Assembly: GCA_023053545.1 (NCBI GenBank)
Contig: JAKZAN010000006.1
Span: 7,135,001 to 7,199,000, forward strand
Length of the DNA: 64,000 bases
Direction: 5' to 3'
DNA from: Lepidurus packardi
Lineage: Eukaryota > Arthropoda > Branchiopoda > Notostraca > Triopsidae
This document shows, piece by piece, positions 12,802 to 26,583 of this stretch. The position numbers were made by a program, and so were the translations under genes. How positions within the stretch are numbered: position 1 is the first letter of the stretch; every line of letters begins with the position of its first letter. Below the pieces are notes generated by a model. The model made no database searches, had not been told where the DNA came from, and was given only the letters and a program-made list of their open reading frames with translations.

Positions 12802-15800
12802 ATACCTTCTTCTATGGACCCCGAGCGCGAGTATAAGGATCTATAGATGACGCTGCACCCGTCTCTCAAAGCAATATATGCAAACAACAATGTTGGCTTT
12901 AATCAATTGAATTGTATGTGGACCCCCCCCCCCCAAAAAAAAAATCCTCGTCCCAACTTATTCTAGCAACTTGACGCATATACTCCAGCTCGTATCTTAT
13001 AAAATTCCCTAAAAAAAGTTCGAAACTAAAACAAAACCAGAAAAAAGCGCCAAAGTTTATGCCAACAAAAGCTGCTGTGTAGCAAGATTAAATAAATGTT
13101 GAGACAATATTTGCACAAAATAAACTAACGCAAAAAGAAAAGTTCTGCCTCCGTTTCATGGGGGGGCGGGTATAAAAAAATTACCAGGCAGGAAAAGTGA
13201 TGGCACAAATTTCAATATCTCGTCATAAGCATAACTTTTCTGCTAGGCAACGTTACTCAAGTTGGAAAACTTGACTTAAAAAAATAAAAGGAAAAAAAGA
13301 AGAACGTGGCTGTGAAAAAGAAAATCGGCTCACTGCACATCTCGCATGCAAGTCCCGGCCGGATTTCCTTCTATATAGCTCTTTGGCTGTGATGCTTTGG
13401 GTTCTTTATACTAACGATGCTTCATTTTTTCCTTTCTTTGTCTTTTTTTATTCCATACCTGCATTTCTTAAAGCCAGCCAACAGTAAAAGTGCATTCTTA
13501 GTAGTTGCTAGCAAAATTAGGCTCATTTGGCCAAACAAAAAGGAAGAGGCGCCTACAATATTTTACACAAATATAGGAAAAGTTTTTGCCCAAGTGCAAA
13601 GACGGCTTTAGGGCACACAATAGCAGGTGAAAAGAATACAATCGAAGAAAAAAAGGGCTAGCTAAGCCGCCTTAGTAGTGGAGACACACTGAGAAAGGTC
13701 ATACAAGAAAAAATCCTAACGACTGCATCCTCCGAATCCACTTCAGGAACCCAAAAACAAGATTACATTTTTTTATTTTTTAAGTGGACGAATAAGTGGC
13801 ACCTCATCAGAGCTTGAACCCAACTTTGGCGGCAGGAGTTACACGGAACATGGAATCTAACTGCTGAAAAAGGGAAGTTTTCTCTTCTCTATGAATCTTT
13901 TCTTCTTCCCTTGGCCTTCACAAAGGTAAGAAGAAACGCCTAAATGACGCCTAATTCTTCGTTAGGAATCTTCAGTTTTCTTTAGTATTTTTTAAAGCAA
14001 AGATATTTTCTTAATTTTTTCTACATATATCTTCTACATAAATTCGCTACAAAAACTCTCTTCCTATTCTTCTTCTTCTGTTTTACAAATTCAGCGCAGT
14101 GTATGCATCTATGTATAACGGAGAAGCGTTCAAGTTGGGTTTGTATAGCTGCAGCATTCTCCTTTCCTACGGAAAACCTTAAATCATCTCTCAACTTCTT
14201 CTCATTTCCTTATAGTTCTTTTATTTTTTATATATTTCCGGGAACTGAAAGTTATCTACTCCACTTTGCCTGAGTAACCTTTTGGTGAAAACGTGTTGGT
14301 GGTTATATGGCGGTTCAAACATCCCACATTTCAATTTGATTACACGATAACTTCCTTGTCTCGCCGTCGTTTTTGATCCACGTCAGCAGGTCGCGACCAC
14401 CCAAACAGGGCCACAACTACGACCTAGTTTTACGCCATAAACGTTCGATTTATAGAGAGAAATAGATAGAAGTCCGCTTGGGTGCTGGGTTCTGCACGAG
14501 TGGAAGACCACCATCAAGACATTTTAGCCCCAGACCATGCCACATAGAAGATCCCGAAAATATTTCTATAGCCCTATCATAGAAATATTAAAGGCCACCA
14601 AAATTCCTGGAAAACTTTTGAAGGAGGTTGCGTTTTACGACCGGAAGATCTACGGAAAACTACTTCATGGCTGAAATGCTATATCCTTGCTCTATGTAGT
14701 ACTCATCCCGAGCTGTTAAGTACAAGTGGTCATTGTCAGGGTCAATTGGGTCGACCGTGGTTATCCCAGCGTTTAAAGCTACTCAAGAGTATTTCTGTGT
14801 CTATACGTGTGGGTATTCTTGACTCGGGTCCATTGAGCACGAACTATACTTCATAAAGTCCATCCGTCTGCGGAGGATTATGCGAGGAGGGCATGCGGTG
14901 CTTCTTGGACGCTACAGCATAACAGACGAAAACATATAGAGAGGTTTGAAACGTCCCCCAAGATGACTGTATTCTGGCGGAATCATCAGCATTGGCCAAA
15001 GGATTGTTCTTGTCCATTGCTGTCAAGCTTGGAGGGGGGGTTCAGCAGCACACGCTTGGCTGCAGCATCGCATTGTACAGTTGTTGCTTGCTGGCTTTGC
15101 TGACTTCCTGTCGTCTTTCCTGAACTCCTTCGCGGAATCGGAATCCCCAACAAAACAGGTCCTCCGTCGCGGTTAGACAGCACGAAGGAATAGAGCATAC
15201 AGCCAAACGCTTTGAGCAGCCACGAAAAGGAGTAAGAGGTAATGAGTCGGAAGATTTTACATGTTCTCCTCTACGGATCCGGTGACTTGTTACTTAATCG
15301 TGCAACAAAGAGACTCTACTGCGTTCTATATAGCCGCTTCTTTTTCCTGCTGCTCAAACAAACACTATGGCGTACGTAGACAAAGACAATATAACCTGCT
15401 CGGTCCCAAAATGCTTTTGAAGTTGTGCACCGAACCCTTTTTTGGCTTCTTCACATTTTTACCGCCTTTTAAACAATCCTTAGTCTTCTTAGGCGCACAT
15501 GAACATGGCATATACGACCTCTGTATAACTTTGTAACAGGGCTTCGTATTCGGCATTACCTGTGTCAAAAGCGAGGAGCATTCCATATAGACCGTGTGTA
15601 GGATTTTCATAGGATGCCCGAGCACAGGAACACTTTAATTAGTCGTTCAAATGAGTCTGATTAACTGAGGAGAGCATCTTGTTGGGGAGCACAGCAAAAG
15701 CCTGGAGCCGGGCTTTAAATACGAAAAGGAGACAAGAGCCAGAGGAGAGAGAAAGACCTTTTATTGCTGTTAGAAACTGCTCGCATCCCCGGAACAAGGA

Positions 15801-17593
15801 GTTTTTGCATAATAACGTCCTTCCCCTCCTCTCATAATATGAGGGAATGAGCAATGGCAACCTGCTTTCCAAAAAGCTCGTCATCCCATAGAAAGCTATA
15901 TAATCTCCAGGGTCTATCTCGGTTCATACGTTAAAAACGGACACACGCGGAGCCAAAGAAGCAAAACCATGTAAAATACATGTACTCGAGGCGATAAAAC
16001 GTGCGGAACGAACCACCAAGCCCAAATTTTGGCATTCCATAAAGAAAAAAGTCTTTGCTGGTTCCATGTATTCCATTTATACGACTGCACGCTGCCATTG
16101 GGTTTTTCCTGGTAATTATATTAAGTAGCAGGCGTTGTTACGCTCTAGTTTTTCCCCCTCTTCTTTGTTTCCTCCGACAAGCAGTTAAAAAAGCTGGGTA
16201 GAACCTAATGATGGATGAAATAAGGGAATCATCATGCATTTTAGGCACAAATCGCTGCTCGATACCATGTATATGACCTCTAATTCACCTCCTATTCTCT
16301 TTTTATCCGTCTTCATTAAGAAACGATTGAGGAACCCCTGTTCCCAAATAAAACCTAAACAAACAAAAAATAAAAAAAACTCGGGAACATGCCAAAAGCT
16401 TCCCACAGAAGGACGCTTTGTAGATATTTGTCTTTCGACAAGTTTTATATCATTGGTCTAAAAATTATGTTGGATACTTTCCCATGCTGTCGGCTATTAG
16501 CAGATCGTGCCAACAATGATCGTTTTACTACTGTCAGCAAACGAACATATCAACGAGTAACGGGGGAATATGTCGCCACTATAATCCAGTCTCGATTCGT
16601 CGTCGAGACAATCGTAGGCAGCAGTTTGCGGGGGAAATTCATCGATTATGGATCAGAGTTAATTTTAATAGGCTAATTTTGGAATGCTTAGGTAAACACT
16701 AGGCTCTAGACCGGCAAACCGACGCAATTCCCAGCTTATACGACAAAATATGTAGATACTTCCCATATATATACGAGCCTTTGTTTCTATTCCTTCGTAA
16801 AAAAAAGTGCAGCAAACCAGAGGCATATCAAAGATAAGGTGGTGGGTTGGGTACACTGAAAGAGGGCGGGAAAAAGGAAAAGAAACCAAAAAAAAGGAAA
16901 TACACATAAAATGCCTTGATCTAATACCTAAGCGTCTTTTGTTCTCTAGAGAGTCGTAGCAGCACCTTTCGTAACGAAACCGATAACAGAAAAAGATGCA
17001 GCCATTGCGAGTGCAGCGTTAGCGTTACGATAAATGGCTCTTGCGAGGTTTTTCTCTCTCTCTCTCTCTCCTCCTCGCTTTTCCGCGGAGTCTGGAATGG
17101 ACGCGTGCGGACTTGTGGAGGGGCTGGCGATATCTATACATTTATATATAGGAGCAACACGAAACGCCGGTGTCTTTCTGCTGGGAAATGAGTGTAAACT
17201 CAGTAAGCTATATAACCAGACAGATGGGTCATAGTAATCCATCACGCCCTGGTGAGCTCTGTTACGATACCAAGTCATCGACGAGAGCAATTAAAACTTG
17301 AGATGGATGGTATAGTGGTGGGCTACCCCGGTAACACTTTGGGCTCTAGTGGGGGAAATATCTCTCGCCATATTTATACATTAGTTTCCGCAACACATCG
17401 CACGACCAAAATTGGCTTTTCCATCCCTGGAAGAAGAAACAAAATGCCGTGGCCCCCAGTGGTATATCGCATCCTTTTTGTTCACTTTTCTTTCTACTTA
17501 TTACACCAGAGATGAGCACACAAAATAAAAAAAATAAAAAAGAGTCAGAATAACCATGTTGCATCTCAGTGGATTCTATATGCAGCACACCCG
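12802..17593. other. Non-coding stretch, nothing supportable
   Basis: Mostly unique sequence with homopolymer runs (a C run at about 12927-12936) and no conserved frame, RNA gene or transposon that I can support. Confidence 0.5.
17053..17071. repeat. CT microsatellite
   Basis: An uninterrupted (TC)n tract of about nine units. Read from the other strand it is a GAGA tract, the kind of site bound by GAGA-factor proteins in arthropods; function is unproven. Confidence 0.7.
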
Positions 17594-17979
17594 GGCAACG
17601 CGACACAAGGACGACTTGACACAAGGACGCCGAACCCCGACAGAAGGACGCCGGCAATGCCGACGAGATTAGAAAGTGCTTAAACCGTATTCAAAATACG
17701 TCACAAGGTTAAGTTAGGTTAGGTTAGTCTAGGTCACTTTACGTTAGGCTAGGCAACCTTCTGTAGGTGTCCGGAGTTCTTGTGACGTATTTTTTTTAAC
17801 ACCGCTTAAGCACTTTCTAATCTTGTTGGCGCTTAACCGATGATTGAAGACTTTTTAAACTCGAAATTCTATACGTTCCTTTAAAGATTACGGACTTGGC
17901 GCCTTTTGTCGGGACCCGGCGTCCTTGCGTCAGGTACATGGAGTCCTTTTATCGAGTCATCCTTGTGCCTACTTCCCTG
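17594..17979. mobile_element. hAT-like MITE, copy 2, about 386 bp with internal foldback
   Basis: The left end GGCAACGCGACACAAGGACG is identical to the copy at 11889. The right end, read inward, is GGGAAGTAGGCACAAGGATG. The short direct repeat CCCGG flanks both sides. The interior holds a second inverted pair, GATTAGAAAGTGCTTAA (about 17668) against TTAAGCACTTTCTAATC (about 17806), with ATACGTCACAAG against CTTGTGACGTAT inside it, so the whole centre can fold back. Between the arms is GTTAAGTTAGGTTAGGTTAG. No protein is encoded. Confidence 0.75.
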
Positions 17980-19914
17980 CCCGGCTGTAGGTAGTAAATA
18001 TAAATAATTCTGCCTGAAACCATGACCACGTTTTTGGTGCATAATGGGGTTGAAGCACGGGAGAGTCTTTCGTTTCTGAAAGGTTTGGGGGTAAAAGAAA
18101 GAAAGATATAAGGGGGGACTCTTCTAGGGAACACAAGTACCATACTTGGGTTTGTAATGCAACAGTTGAGCGTGATTATCATGTAAACTGCTGTCCGAAG
18201 TTGTAGTTATTAACTTGGAATGCGACTAAGAGTTACTAGCATATCTGTATACCAAGTAAATGAGGTCTGGGGGATGGTATAATACCCTGGCGAGTTACGC
18301 TATCAGAGTGTCAGTTGTTTAAACGGGGCCAAGTTGCAATATTACCCGTTTGCGTTGGAATGGGTCCATGTCGTTGCACAATCCTGTCTCTGTGTTTCTG
18401 CAAGCTCCAGTCTGTGCAAGCTTGAAGCTGTTAAACGCTCGACTCCATTAAGCTCTCATTTCACTAATTGAGTGTCTTGACAGATATGAAACCCTCAATC
18501 AGATTTACCGCTTCCCACGAGCTTTTCCCCCACAATCAATACTTCGTCCCTTCCTCTTACACAGTGGTGGCGGTCAGTAACTTTCGTTTCATTTTTTTCT
18601 AGATTTTTTTTCTTTTCTAGTACAATTATCAATAGTATATTGTAGTTGTAGCCTTAACAACTAACTAGTTCCATCCAGCCCGTAATTTTTTCATCAGCTT
18701 ATAATGTGTTTTAGTACACCAAAAGATTTCCCCCATCTTTAATGGAGGAAGAACAGGAAAGGTCATTGACGGCGCAAAAAAATAGAATAGCAAACCCTTC
18801 ACTCGTTAGTAAAGCGAAAAATAAAACGCAAAAGGAACTGGAACAAGTTGCTGTATATAGCAGATAAAAAAATAAAAAAAAAGTTATCCCAATGAGACTA
18901 TAGCACTCTGTTTTTAATTTAATTTCTCAACTTCATTTCTTTCTCCGCGTTTAAGGTGGATACAAAACGGGTTTCCTGCAGCAGCAGAACACAGTCTCGG
19001 AAAGTTGAGAAGAGAAGTGTAGTACATCTAAATGATTTTTCTCAATTCGGTCCCTTTTCGACTCACTATACCAACTCCTGGATCTTTTTATTCGTTCGTA
19101 TGTTGACGCCGGCTCCACGGAGGGCATAAGAAAACAAGTTGTTCGAAAGCAAGACAAAAAAGGCGGAAAAAATATCACGCACGTGTACAATATAGCTTTC
19201 GGAGTGAAAAAAAAAGGGTTTGACAACCTCACGGCAGCATTCGCATAGTCCTGAAAAGGACAGAAAACCAAGGAGAAGAAAAAATAAAGAAAAAAAATCT
19301 GTTGCTGTTGGTTGTAGTCGGTAGTCATATTTATTCTATAGCTAGTAGCGATCTAAATCTATAATGATCTTTTGAGGGAAACAAAACTGCGGTAGACCGA
19401 AAAAAGTTGCGCCTTCTCCATATTGTCTTGATTCATTTTTTATTTTATGTTTTTTTCTTGTCTTCTACTTTCGTTCCTGGAAGGCTTGAACTATGGGAAA
19501 GAGAAGATCGAGATTAGATAGGCGGCAAAACATCAGCAAGCCGCTGGAGAGGCACAGCGGTGTTATGCTGCAGGTTTGTATTATGTTTAATTTTCTTTTT
19601 TAAATTCCACGCCTGTTCTCTTTAGCATGCCAACGGATCAAAAGCAGTTATTGGATTCCAACAGCGTACCGCAAGCTACCGCAAATTTCCGGAAATGTCA
19701 ACTTTCTTTCGGGAATATTCATATACGAGGGAAAAACAAGAGATGAGCCTTGCCTCCCTGGTTATTTTTGTTTCCAAACTATTTCTCAAATTTCCTAACG
19801 ATGAGCTGGTGCAAAGCCTTTTCCCCCATTACGAAACGGTGACAATAAACAGATTTTCAGAGGGGAAATTCCACGAGCTTTCATATAAACGTGTACATAT
19901 ACATGAAGGGTCTT

Positions 19915-19996
19915 GCAAAATTTCGAAATTCCACAATTTCCTTGTGAAATTTGCAAAATTTCACAACTTTACAAATTTTCTTGTGAAATTTCCTGA
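19915..19996. repeat. Clustered imperfect repeats of GAAATT / CTTGTGAAATTT
   Basis: CTTGTGAAATTT occurs twice (about 19951 and 19989, within CCTTGTGAAATTTGC and TCTTGTGAAATTTCC), together with AAAATTTCACAA, its near reverse complement. The cluster can form several small hairpins. It lies within an open frame that is probably not a gene. Confidence 0.5.
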
Positions 19997-22900
19997 GTGG
20001 AGGGGTGAAAAAAGTCCCAAGTCACCGTATGGGATTAACTTCTTTTGTCCGGTGAAATAAACCCTATATTGATAACCAATAATGAAATTCCGGTCTTGGC
20101 CATTCTTAACCTCATGTTGTCAGTCATTTTGGGCTCCATCATCCCAAGTTTCCAACGAAGGAAATATCGACAGGTTTCATACAAACCAGTCCGAGGTTTA
20201 ATAAGCAAATAACCGGGGTGCTTTCGAGTCTATTTTTCGATTATATATACACTGTGTTGGTATTGATAATGCCAACATGTATTATCAATGGTTGGCAGCA
20301 ATAGCAACGGCCTAAACACAGTTCTACATCCAGAGCATCCAGAGTGCACAGAGTATACCTTTCTTGAAAGAGCTGTGAAAGGCCAAATGAATTGTATTAA
20401 TAGTCTAGTTAAGAAGATTTAATTAAATAATGTGTTATTTAAGGAACTTTGCACTTTACCTTGATTGTGCATGTCCATGGATCGAGTTCAGGGGTTTCCA
20501 ATGTTGCACTAAGGGAGTTGTAAATATTCGGAGGGGACAAGACAAATTATATTCGAATGCACTGGATGGATAAAGCTTGTTTTTCGTTGTTAATTATATT
20601 CCCCAACGAGGGCAAACTGAACGCGAAACACCCGAGAGAATAAGGCGAACATGTGGAAAGGTTCGTTACGGGGGGCGAAAAAAGACAAAGACGTTCAACT
20701 AAACTTAACTCCACTTAATGCTGCGCGCAACGAGCTGTTGTCCTTTTTTACTTGCCTGACACGGGACTGGGACAGCATCATGCTTACAAATGCTCCGCTA
20801 ATGCAATGCTGGCAAAAGAAAAGCGGCTTTCCAATATATATACGATGTCACCCAGGAAATCTTGCCTTAACCGTGTTGTATGTGTGAGAAAACGCGCGTA
20901 TAAGTCGACCAAGGGAGCAACAACAAGTTCGTTTTCGTTTCGGTTGCTCCTCCAAGTGACAATACTTTGCCTTTTGTGCCCCAAAACTCCACATCTCCAG
21001 CCATGGAGAGACAGTGTAATGGCATTTTGATTAAGGAGCGAATAATCGCATAAATCTCTCTCGTATCGACCAAAAACGAAACACGGTTGGAACCTCCGCA
21101 AATTCCTGTATCGAATCTAAAGTGCTTTACCGCTCCTTCTTGCAAATGGAAAGTGCCTCTTTCTATAAGTCTATTATATTTTCAAGATCCGACCAAGAGT
21201 TGACACGAAGAACTTTCGCATATTAAAGGCACTCGAAACTTGCTATCTAACGCTCTGCGTCCCTTGCAAAAAAAAGAAGAAATAAAAAAATTAAAATAAA
21301 CAAGACCCCCTAAAGGGATACAAAACAAAATGCCCTTCATTGACCGTAACTGAAACTTCAAGGACCATAATCCTTTTTTCCGTCTCAACTAGCATCGAGC
21401 TAAATTTTCATTACCAGTTATAGTTATGACCCTAAAAAAATCGACGAAAAATACCTCATTTACTGTCCGGAAAGACTGTCTGCGGCAATGCCTAGTTCGC
21501 AGTAATATATTGGCAGCTGGGGTTGGCTGGGAAGATTGTGTGGGCGAAGCTAATGGCATAAGCCAGCAGAACCGACAGGCAATGTGGTGATAAGGGGGGG
21601 GGGGGGGGACAAAAAAAATAAGGAAAGTTTGAGAAAATCTTAAGGCCGGTCACATTTTAGACAATGTAGAAATCCGAACTGGAAACAGGAAAGCGACGAC
21701 CGCCTGCTGACTTGAAAATAGCTGCGGGTTGCACAGAGTATAGAGCTAACAAATGGGGCAGCAATGTCCATCCGTTTCCGCGCATAGAGATTCTTATAGC
21801 TGTTGGGATGCTCAGTTCCCGACTGTTAAGATGATCTGCAATTGCTAGGCGAGACGATTGAACTCTTAGCATCTCGCCAAACTTCCCAAGGCCAAGGCTA
21901 AGCGACTCTTGTCTCTTGGGAGTTATTTGGCATGCGAAACCAAACTTATGCTTGCTTGTGTTTCCTCTGAATTTTCGCTGAAATGAAGACAGAAAATTCT
22001 CATTCTCATCCCAAGCGCCGCATGAGCAGCAATGTAAAGTAATGCCTGGTTTATTGCTTGCCGGCCAGCGCCAAGCATCTTTAGTACGGACAAGTGAAGT
22101 GACGCAAAGTCTCTGCGGATACGAAAACTCCAAGTCCAAACCCTCAACTCGGCGAAATCTTTTAAAATCTTCAACTCAAGTCCAAAGCCTCAAGTGTTGT
22201 GAAGTGTCTAAATTCAAAATTACACATGAACATGAAAGCACTCCAGACAACAGCAGCGCCGCTCGTGCTTACAAAAGCGGGTTTCATGTTTTTGTCTGGG
22301 GGACTGGGTTCGTAAACAATATCGTAGGGATCAAGTGTAAATTGGGGGTAAAAAAAAAACTCCCACAAGCGACAAAAGATGTCCGCGATGAAAGAAGATA
22401 CATACGTAAAGAGTGATTCCATGTTCTTTGGACAACTTTTACGACCATGTTTTATATACATATATCGACACGCCTCTCTATATGGTACTTGATATTGCAA
22501 CAACAAAACAAGGATAATAAAAGCAAAATAAAGAAAAAAATCGCGTCTGTGTGGAAAGAGCTCATCTCAAAGATGAAGCCTATACAAGCCAGGATACAAT
22601 TTTGGTTCAAGGTCCAATTTTCTCATGTTAGGTCTATTGTAGTAGAAGTGTACAATAGGCAGGACGTTGCCAGGTTCTGCAGCGTAAAATTTCTGTCTAA
22701 AGTCTGAATCTTATTGGAACTTTCATAGTACAGCCTAAAGAAAGAATGCTCGATTTTCTGGGTTTTATATGGACCTTGTTGTAAGGAAGCATTCAGAACT
22801 ACTATGCTTGGTACTATGTGTCTTTACATTGTAATCTGCCGTCTGGCACGGGAACGCAAAAGGTGAAATAAGGAGATTATCTTAGAAAGAAAGAGAAAAT

Positions 22901-25900
22901 GTGCAGTTCTGAGTATTCTTCCGACGCCTCCATACGAGAGCTATTCAGTCAGGTGTGAAAAGGTAAAAATATGCCTTTCTAGCACCGCTGAACAAGGAAC
23001 TTTTTCCACTTCCCACCCAAAGAAAAGAAAAAAGTTGAGGTAAGAAAGAGGGGCTAACGGTAAAAGTTTTGCCGGGACAAACCGGCGCGCCCCAACATAT
23101 TGGATTGTCAGACGAATACATCATCATTAAAGGCAACTGCTTGGCAAATTGGAGTAAAACATCTCCTCTCCACTCGCCGCAGAGCAATCGAGATGAGACA
23201 GCAGAAACGCCTCCATGAAGCGATTCCGGAATGCGAGTGCACGGACTGTACCACGAACTCCATGACCGCTATGAACTCTATTGTAAACTAAATTACGGAA
23301 AAATGAAAGTGGAGGCTTACTGCGTTACACGTATCGGTTTTGGCATGTTAAACGCACTTGAATTTTTTTAAAGGAGAAGACCACCCACTTTATCCATCCA
23401 ATGCCTGTACTTCATTCATCAATAGCCCTAACAGCGACTTCTGGGACGCAAGTTACTGTCAAGTTTGCTTGCAATGAAGATAAACAGGGACACAATAAGG
23501 TGGGACATAAAAGGACCTACAACAACTTGCCATGTCAGGATGGATTCTATCCAGCTATGCATTTCGCGTGGGCCTTGTCAGATTCCTTCCCCCGAATAAT
23601 AAAGAGAAAAATAGTGTTCGCGAAGCTGCAGAACAGCAAAGCGATAGAGATTGAGCAATTGTATATATATACTACGTCCATCATAGCAACGACCATGGAT
23701 GCGAGAGGACATAGGAAAAACAGTCTACTGCGGCAAAAGAGAGAGAGACAAACCAGGAAGATACGAATGTGAATTGAAAGGGAACAAAGCACACATACGA
23801 CGTCAACGACGCCGAGTCTGTGGGCCAGGCGGGAACCGTCACCATAAACAATCGGCGGACTCTCCAGTTATATGGCCCACACGGGCGAGCCGAGTCCAGT
23901 CCAACCCAGTCCTGTCCCGTCCTCGCACGAAAATATACGGGGGCCGAGACAATTCGAGAAAAATTCAGTTTTCGTAACTTATCGCGGGGGAAAACGGACC
24001 TTGCAAAGACGATCATAAATTAACTTTTGCTTTACGGCAGGGCCTCAGTTCGTTGGATAATACAATAGAAATAGAAACCGAGATTTAGGCCCATACCCCC
24101 CTCTTTCCCTCAAACTAGCTTCCACAGAAATATGTTCCAAATCCCAACCCCCGAAAGTTTATCTCAGCAGTTTTTTGCGATTTATTATTCCTCTTTAAGA
24201 AAAAAATTACACATAAATTTTTTAAAAAGGACACCTTTATCGTTTGATCTACTAAACTGCAGAAGAGTGACCAAAAGCCAAAGAGCAACCAACTTGCATA
24301 ATGTTGGATCGCCATGCGGGACTGGTTTAGTTTGACGGGAATATGGGAATATTTAAAGTGTACTTAGAGTATTAAAGCGTAGTGGTGAACACCATCAGAG
24401 GGATTTGGGTAGTGAGAAGTAGCAGAAGAAAGTGCCAACTTGACACGTCTTGGGTCCCTTTTCCAAGTCGCGTAGTGTCGAGCTTCGCATAAGTTTCCTT
24501 TTACTTGCCTTTTGCAAGCAAATGCAATTTTGGGGGAAATAAAAAAAGGTGGTTCGTTGTCCTGTATACACTTTTCTCTATATTTTTGGTTTTTACTAAA
24601 AATCCTCCTGGAGAACCCGAAGCTCTTCGAGTAATGCTGAGAGGCAATGTGTACAAGCACAAGTAACCGCCCTCTGTAAGAAAAGCAGAAAATGAAATGA
24701 AATCGTAGGAAGAGGATTTTTTTTACTGCAATATTCCGCAATATGTGCAATCGCCGCTCTTTGTTGAAAGGAACGTGGCAATGTTCCACCCGGACAGGGG
24801 GAAAAAAGTACCCAATTTCTTTCCCGTTCCAGCCTTTTCGTCAGATTTACTCAAAGGGAGCACACAGCAGTATCATCCCAAATCCCCTAGGAATATTCAT
24901 AGTTCGTTGTTGTGTGTCGCTAGTGAAAAAGTTAGAGGCTCGAAAACGCATCAAGACCATAGGACCAGTGAGAAGAAGCATGCAAGAGAGCAAAGCGGCC
25001 AAACGAGGCATTCCTATGTGTCTGCCTCGCAGTCAAGGCGCTTTTCTCTCCGTCTCATCAGGCACGAGTGACTTTCTTTTCTTGTATGTGTGTAATGCTA
25101 TAATCCTTTACCCGCTTCTTTCTTTTGCTGTATTTGCAACCCTTAAGGTTGGTAGCTTGGAAGCACAAAATGGAAGCAGTAAGGATGCGCGCCTTATTTC
25201 GACACATCCGAATCAACCGAGCATGAGCCGATAGACGAAATCAAACCAAACACAGTCCTTTGCCTTTGCCTCCTCAATGCCTTTGCCCTTGGATCCTACC
25301 GCATCAGCGACAGACTTTTCGGATCAGGTAACCCGCAAATGCCTGTACGCTATCCACCCTGCTTAGTTCCAACTCTCCCGTAAAGGGCTTAAACTGAACG
25401 TTAAGATGCTAGATTGCTTAAATGTCGTCTATCGCCTTTGTAAGAAATAAAAAAAGTCAGGATGGGTGTTTACCGCACCCTTAATTCCCCTCAATCCCAC
25501 CACATGGTACTATACGTCACAATTACTGATGTGATTACCCTCATAAATCAAGACTATTTATTCAAATTCCAAGGTTTATAGCTTGTACCTCTTCCTACAG
25601 ATTACACAAGACTTTTGCTGCTTGTTTGAGAGTACTACTTTTTTACCTGTTTGAGAGGGACAATAGCGCAATTGCGTTGTCGTTCGCTCCACGAGAGCTT
25701 TTGGCCGGAGCATGGAGGAAACATGACCAAACGGCAAGTTTGGCGGAGGAAGGGGGGCTAGAGTCGAAAATCTTTGTTTAATTGCCTGCTAACACCAAGT
25801 GAACCCAGAGACCTGTAGCCATTGCGTTGAGGTGTGCGCAGATGGCGAAGCTTTGCATTAGAAAAAAAAACTTGGAAATAGCACACTTCATAGTTCCAAG

Positions 25901-26230
25901 TTTTCTGCACAACATTATGGCTTCCATAAACAAACTGCACATGCACGACGTTATCAAGATAAATGACAGTGAAGGCGAAATGCTCTAGGCAAATAGATAT
26001 GGACTCCCTTACCCTCCCGCCCACAGAAGGCGAAAGTGAGATTGCTTGAGGAAGCCAAACGTGTGGGGGGTACGCTTCTGAATTTATATACTGCGGCGAA
26101 TCTATGGCGAGCAGAAGATTGCAAAGTTGGCACACACAAGTTAGCAGATCTGACAACACCAATTTAGGCCAGGCAAAGTATAGTTGTGTAGAAGACACGG
26201 GCTAAATTGCGTTGAGCGTCCCCAGATAAA

Positions 26231-26262
26231 GAGGGACCTAAAGAACCTAAAGGACCTAAAGA
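26231..26262. repeat. Short tandem repeat (GGACCTAAAG unit)
   Basis: Three consecutive copies of a 10-11 bp unit, (G)GACCTAAAG / AACCTAAAG / GACCTAAAG. Confidence 0.65.
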
Positions 26263-26376
26263 GTGTATACACACATTTTCATTCTTGTGTGGGCTTCTTC
26301 TGGCTTTCCTGCATAGCAGACTGGGGTTTGGGTGAAAACAATTGACTCTTCGCCCTAACTTTGTCGAATTTATGTT

Positions 26377-26583
26377 CTACTTCGGTGCCGTGTAAGCCTC
26401 ACGTAGATGTGCCTTGAAGGCAGGCTGCAACAAAGTCAGTAAATATTGCCTTAAAACAAACGAGCTTCCATTACCCTCGACTGTAAAGAAATAACTTTGC
26501 AAAGAAGAAGGACGAAGGGATAAGAAAAAAAACAAAATACATACAAGAGCTAAAGTAGCCAGAAAGGAAGACATGCTCATCAT
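26377..26583 (-). CDS. Possible small secreted-protein gene or signal-peptide exon
   Basis: A 68-codon frame opens MMSMSSFLATLALVCILFFF, a good signal peptide or membrane anchor, with a TATATAAG box at 26609-26616 just upstream on the same strand. A strong donor sequence, GTATGTATTTTG, falls inside it after ...LATLAL, so this could be the first exon of a short secreted protein whose later exons I cannot identify. The rest of the frame (ending AHLREAYTAPK) matches nothing I know. The TATA box lies only about 27 bp from the first ATG, which would give almost no 5'UTR unless the third or fourth Met is used. Confidence 0.2.
   Translation of the reverse strand: MMSMSSFLATLALVCILFFFLSLRPSSLQSYFFTVEGNGSSFVLRQYLLTLLQPAFKAHLREAYTAPK

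Noticed and set aside
19695-20060. 121-codon plus-strand frame
   Set aside because: The second half is generated by locally repeated GAAATTTC-type sequence; the repeated KFHNFLVKF peptide is an artefact of the DNA repeats.
21657-22139. 160-codon minus-strand frame
   Set aside because: No recognisable domain, no homologue that I know, no splice context; treated as chance.
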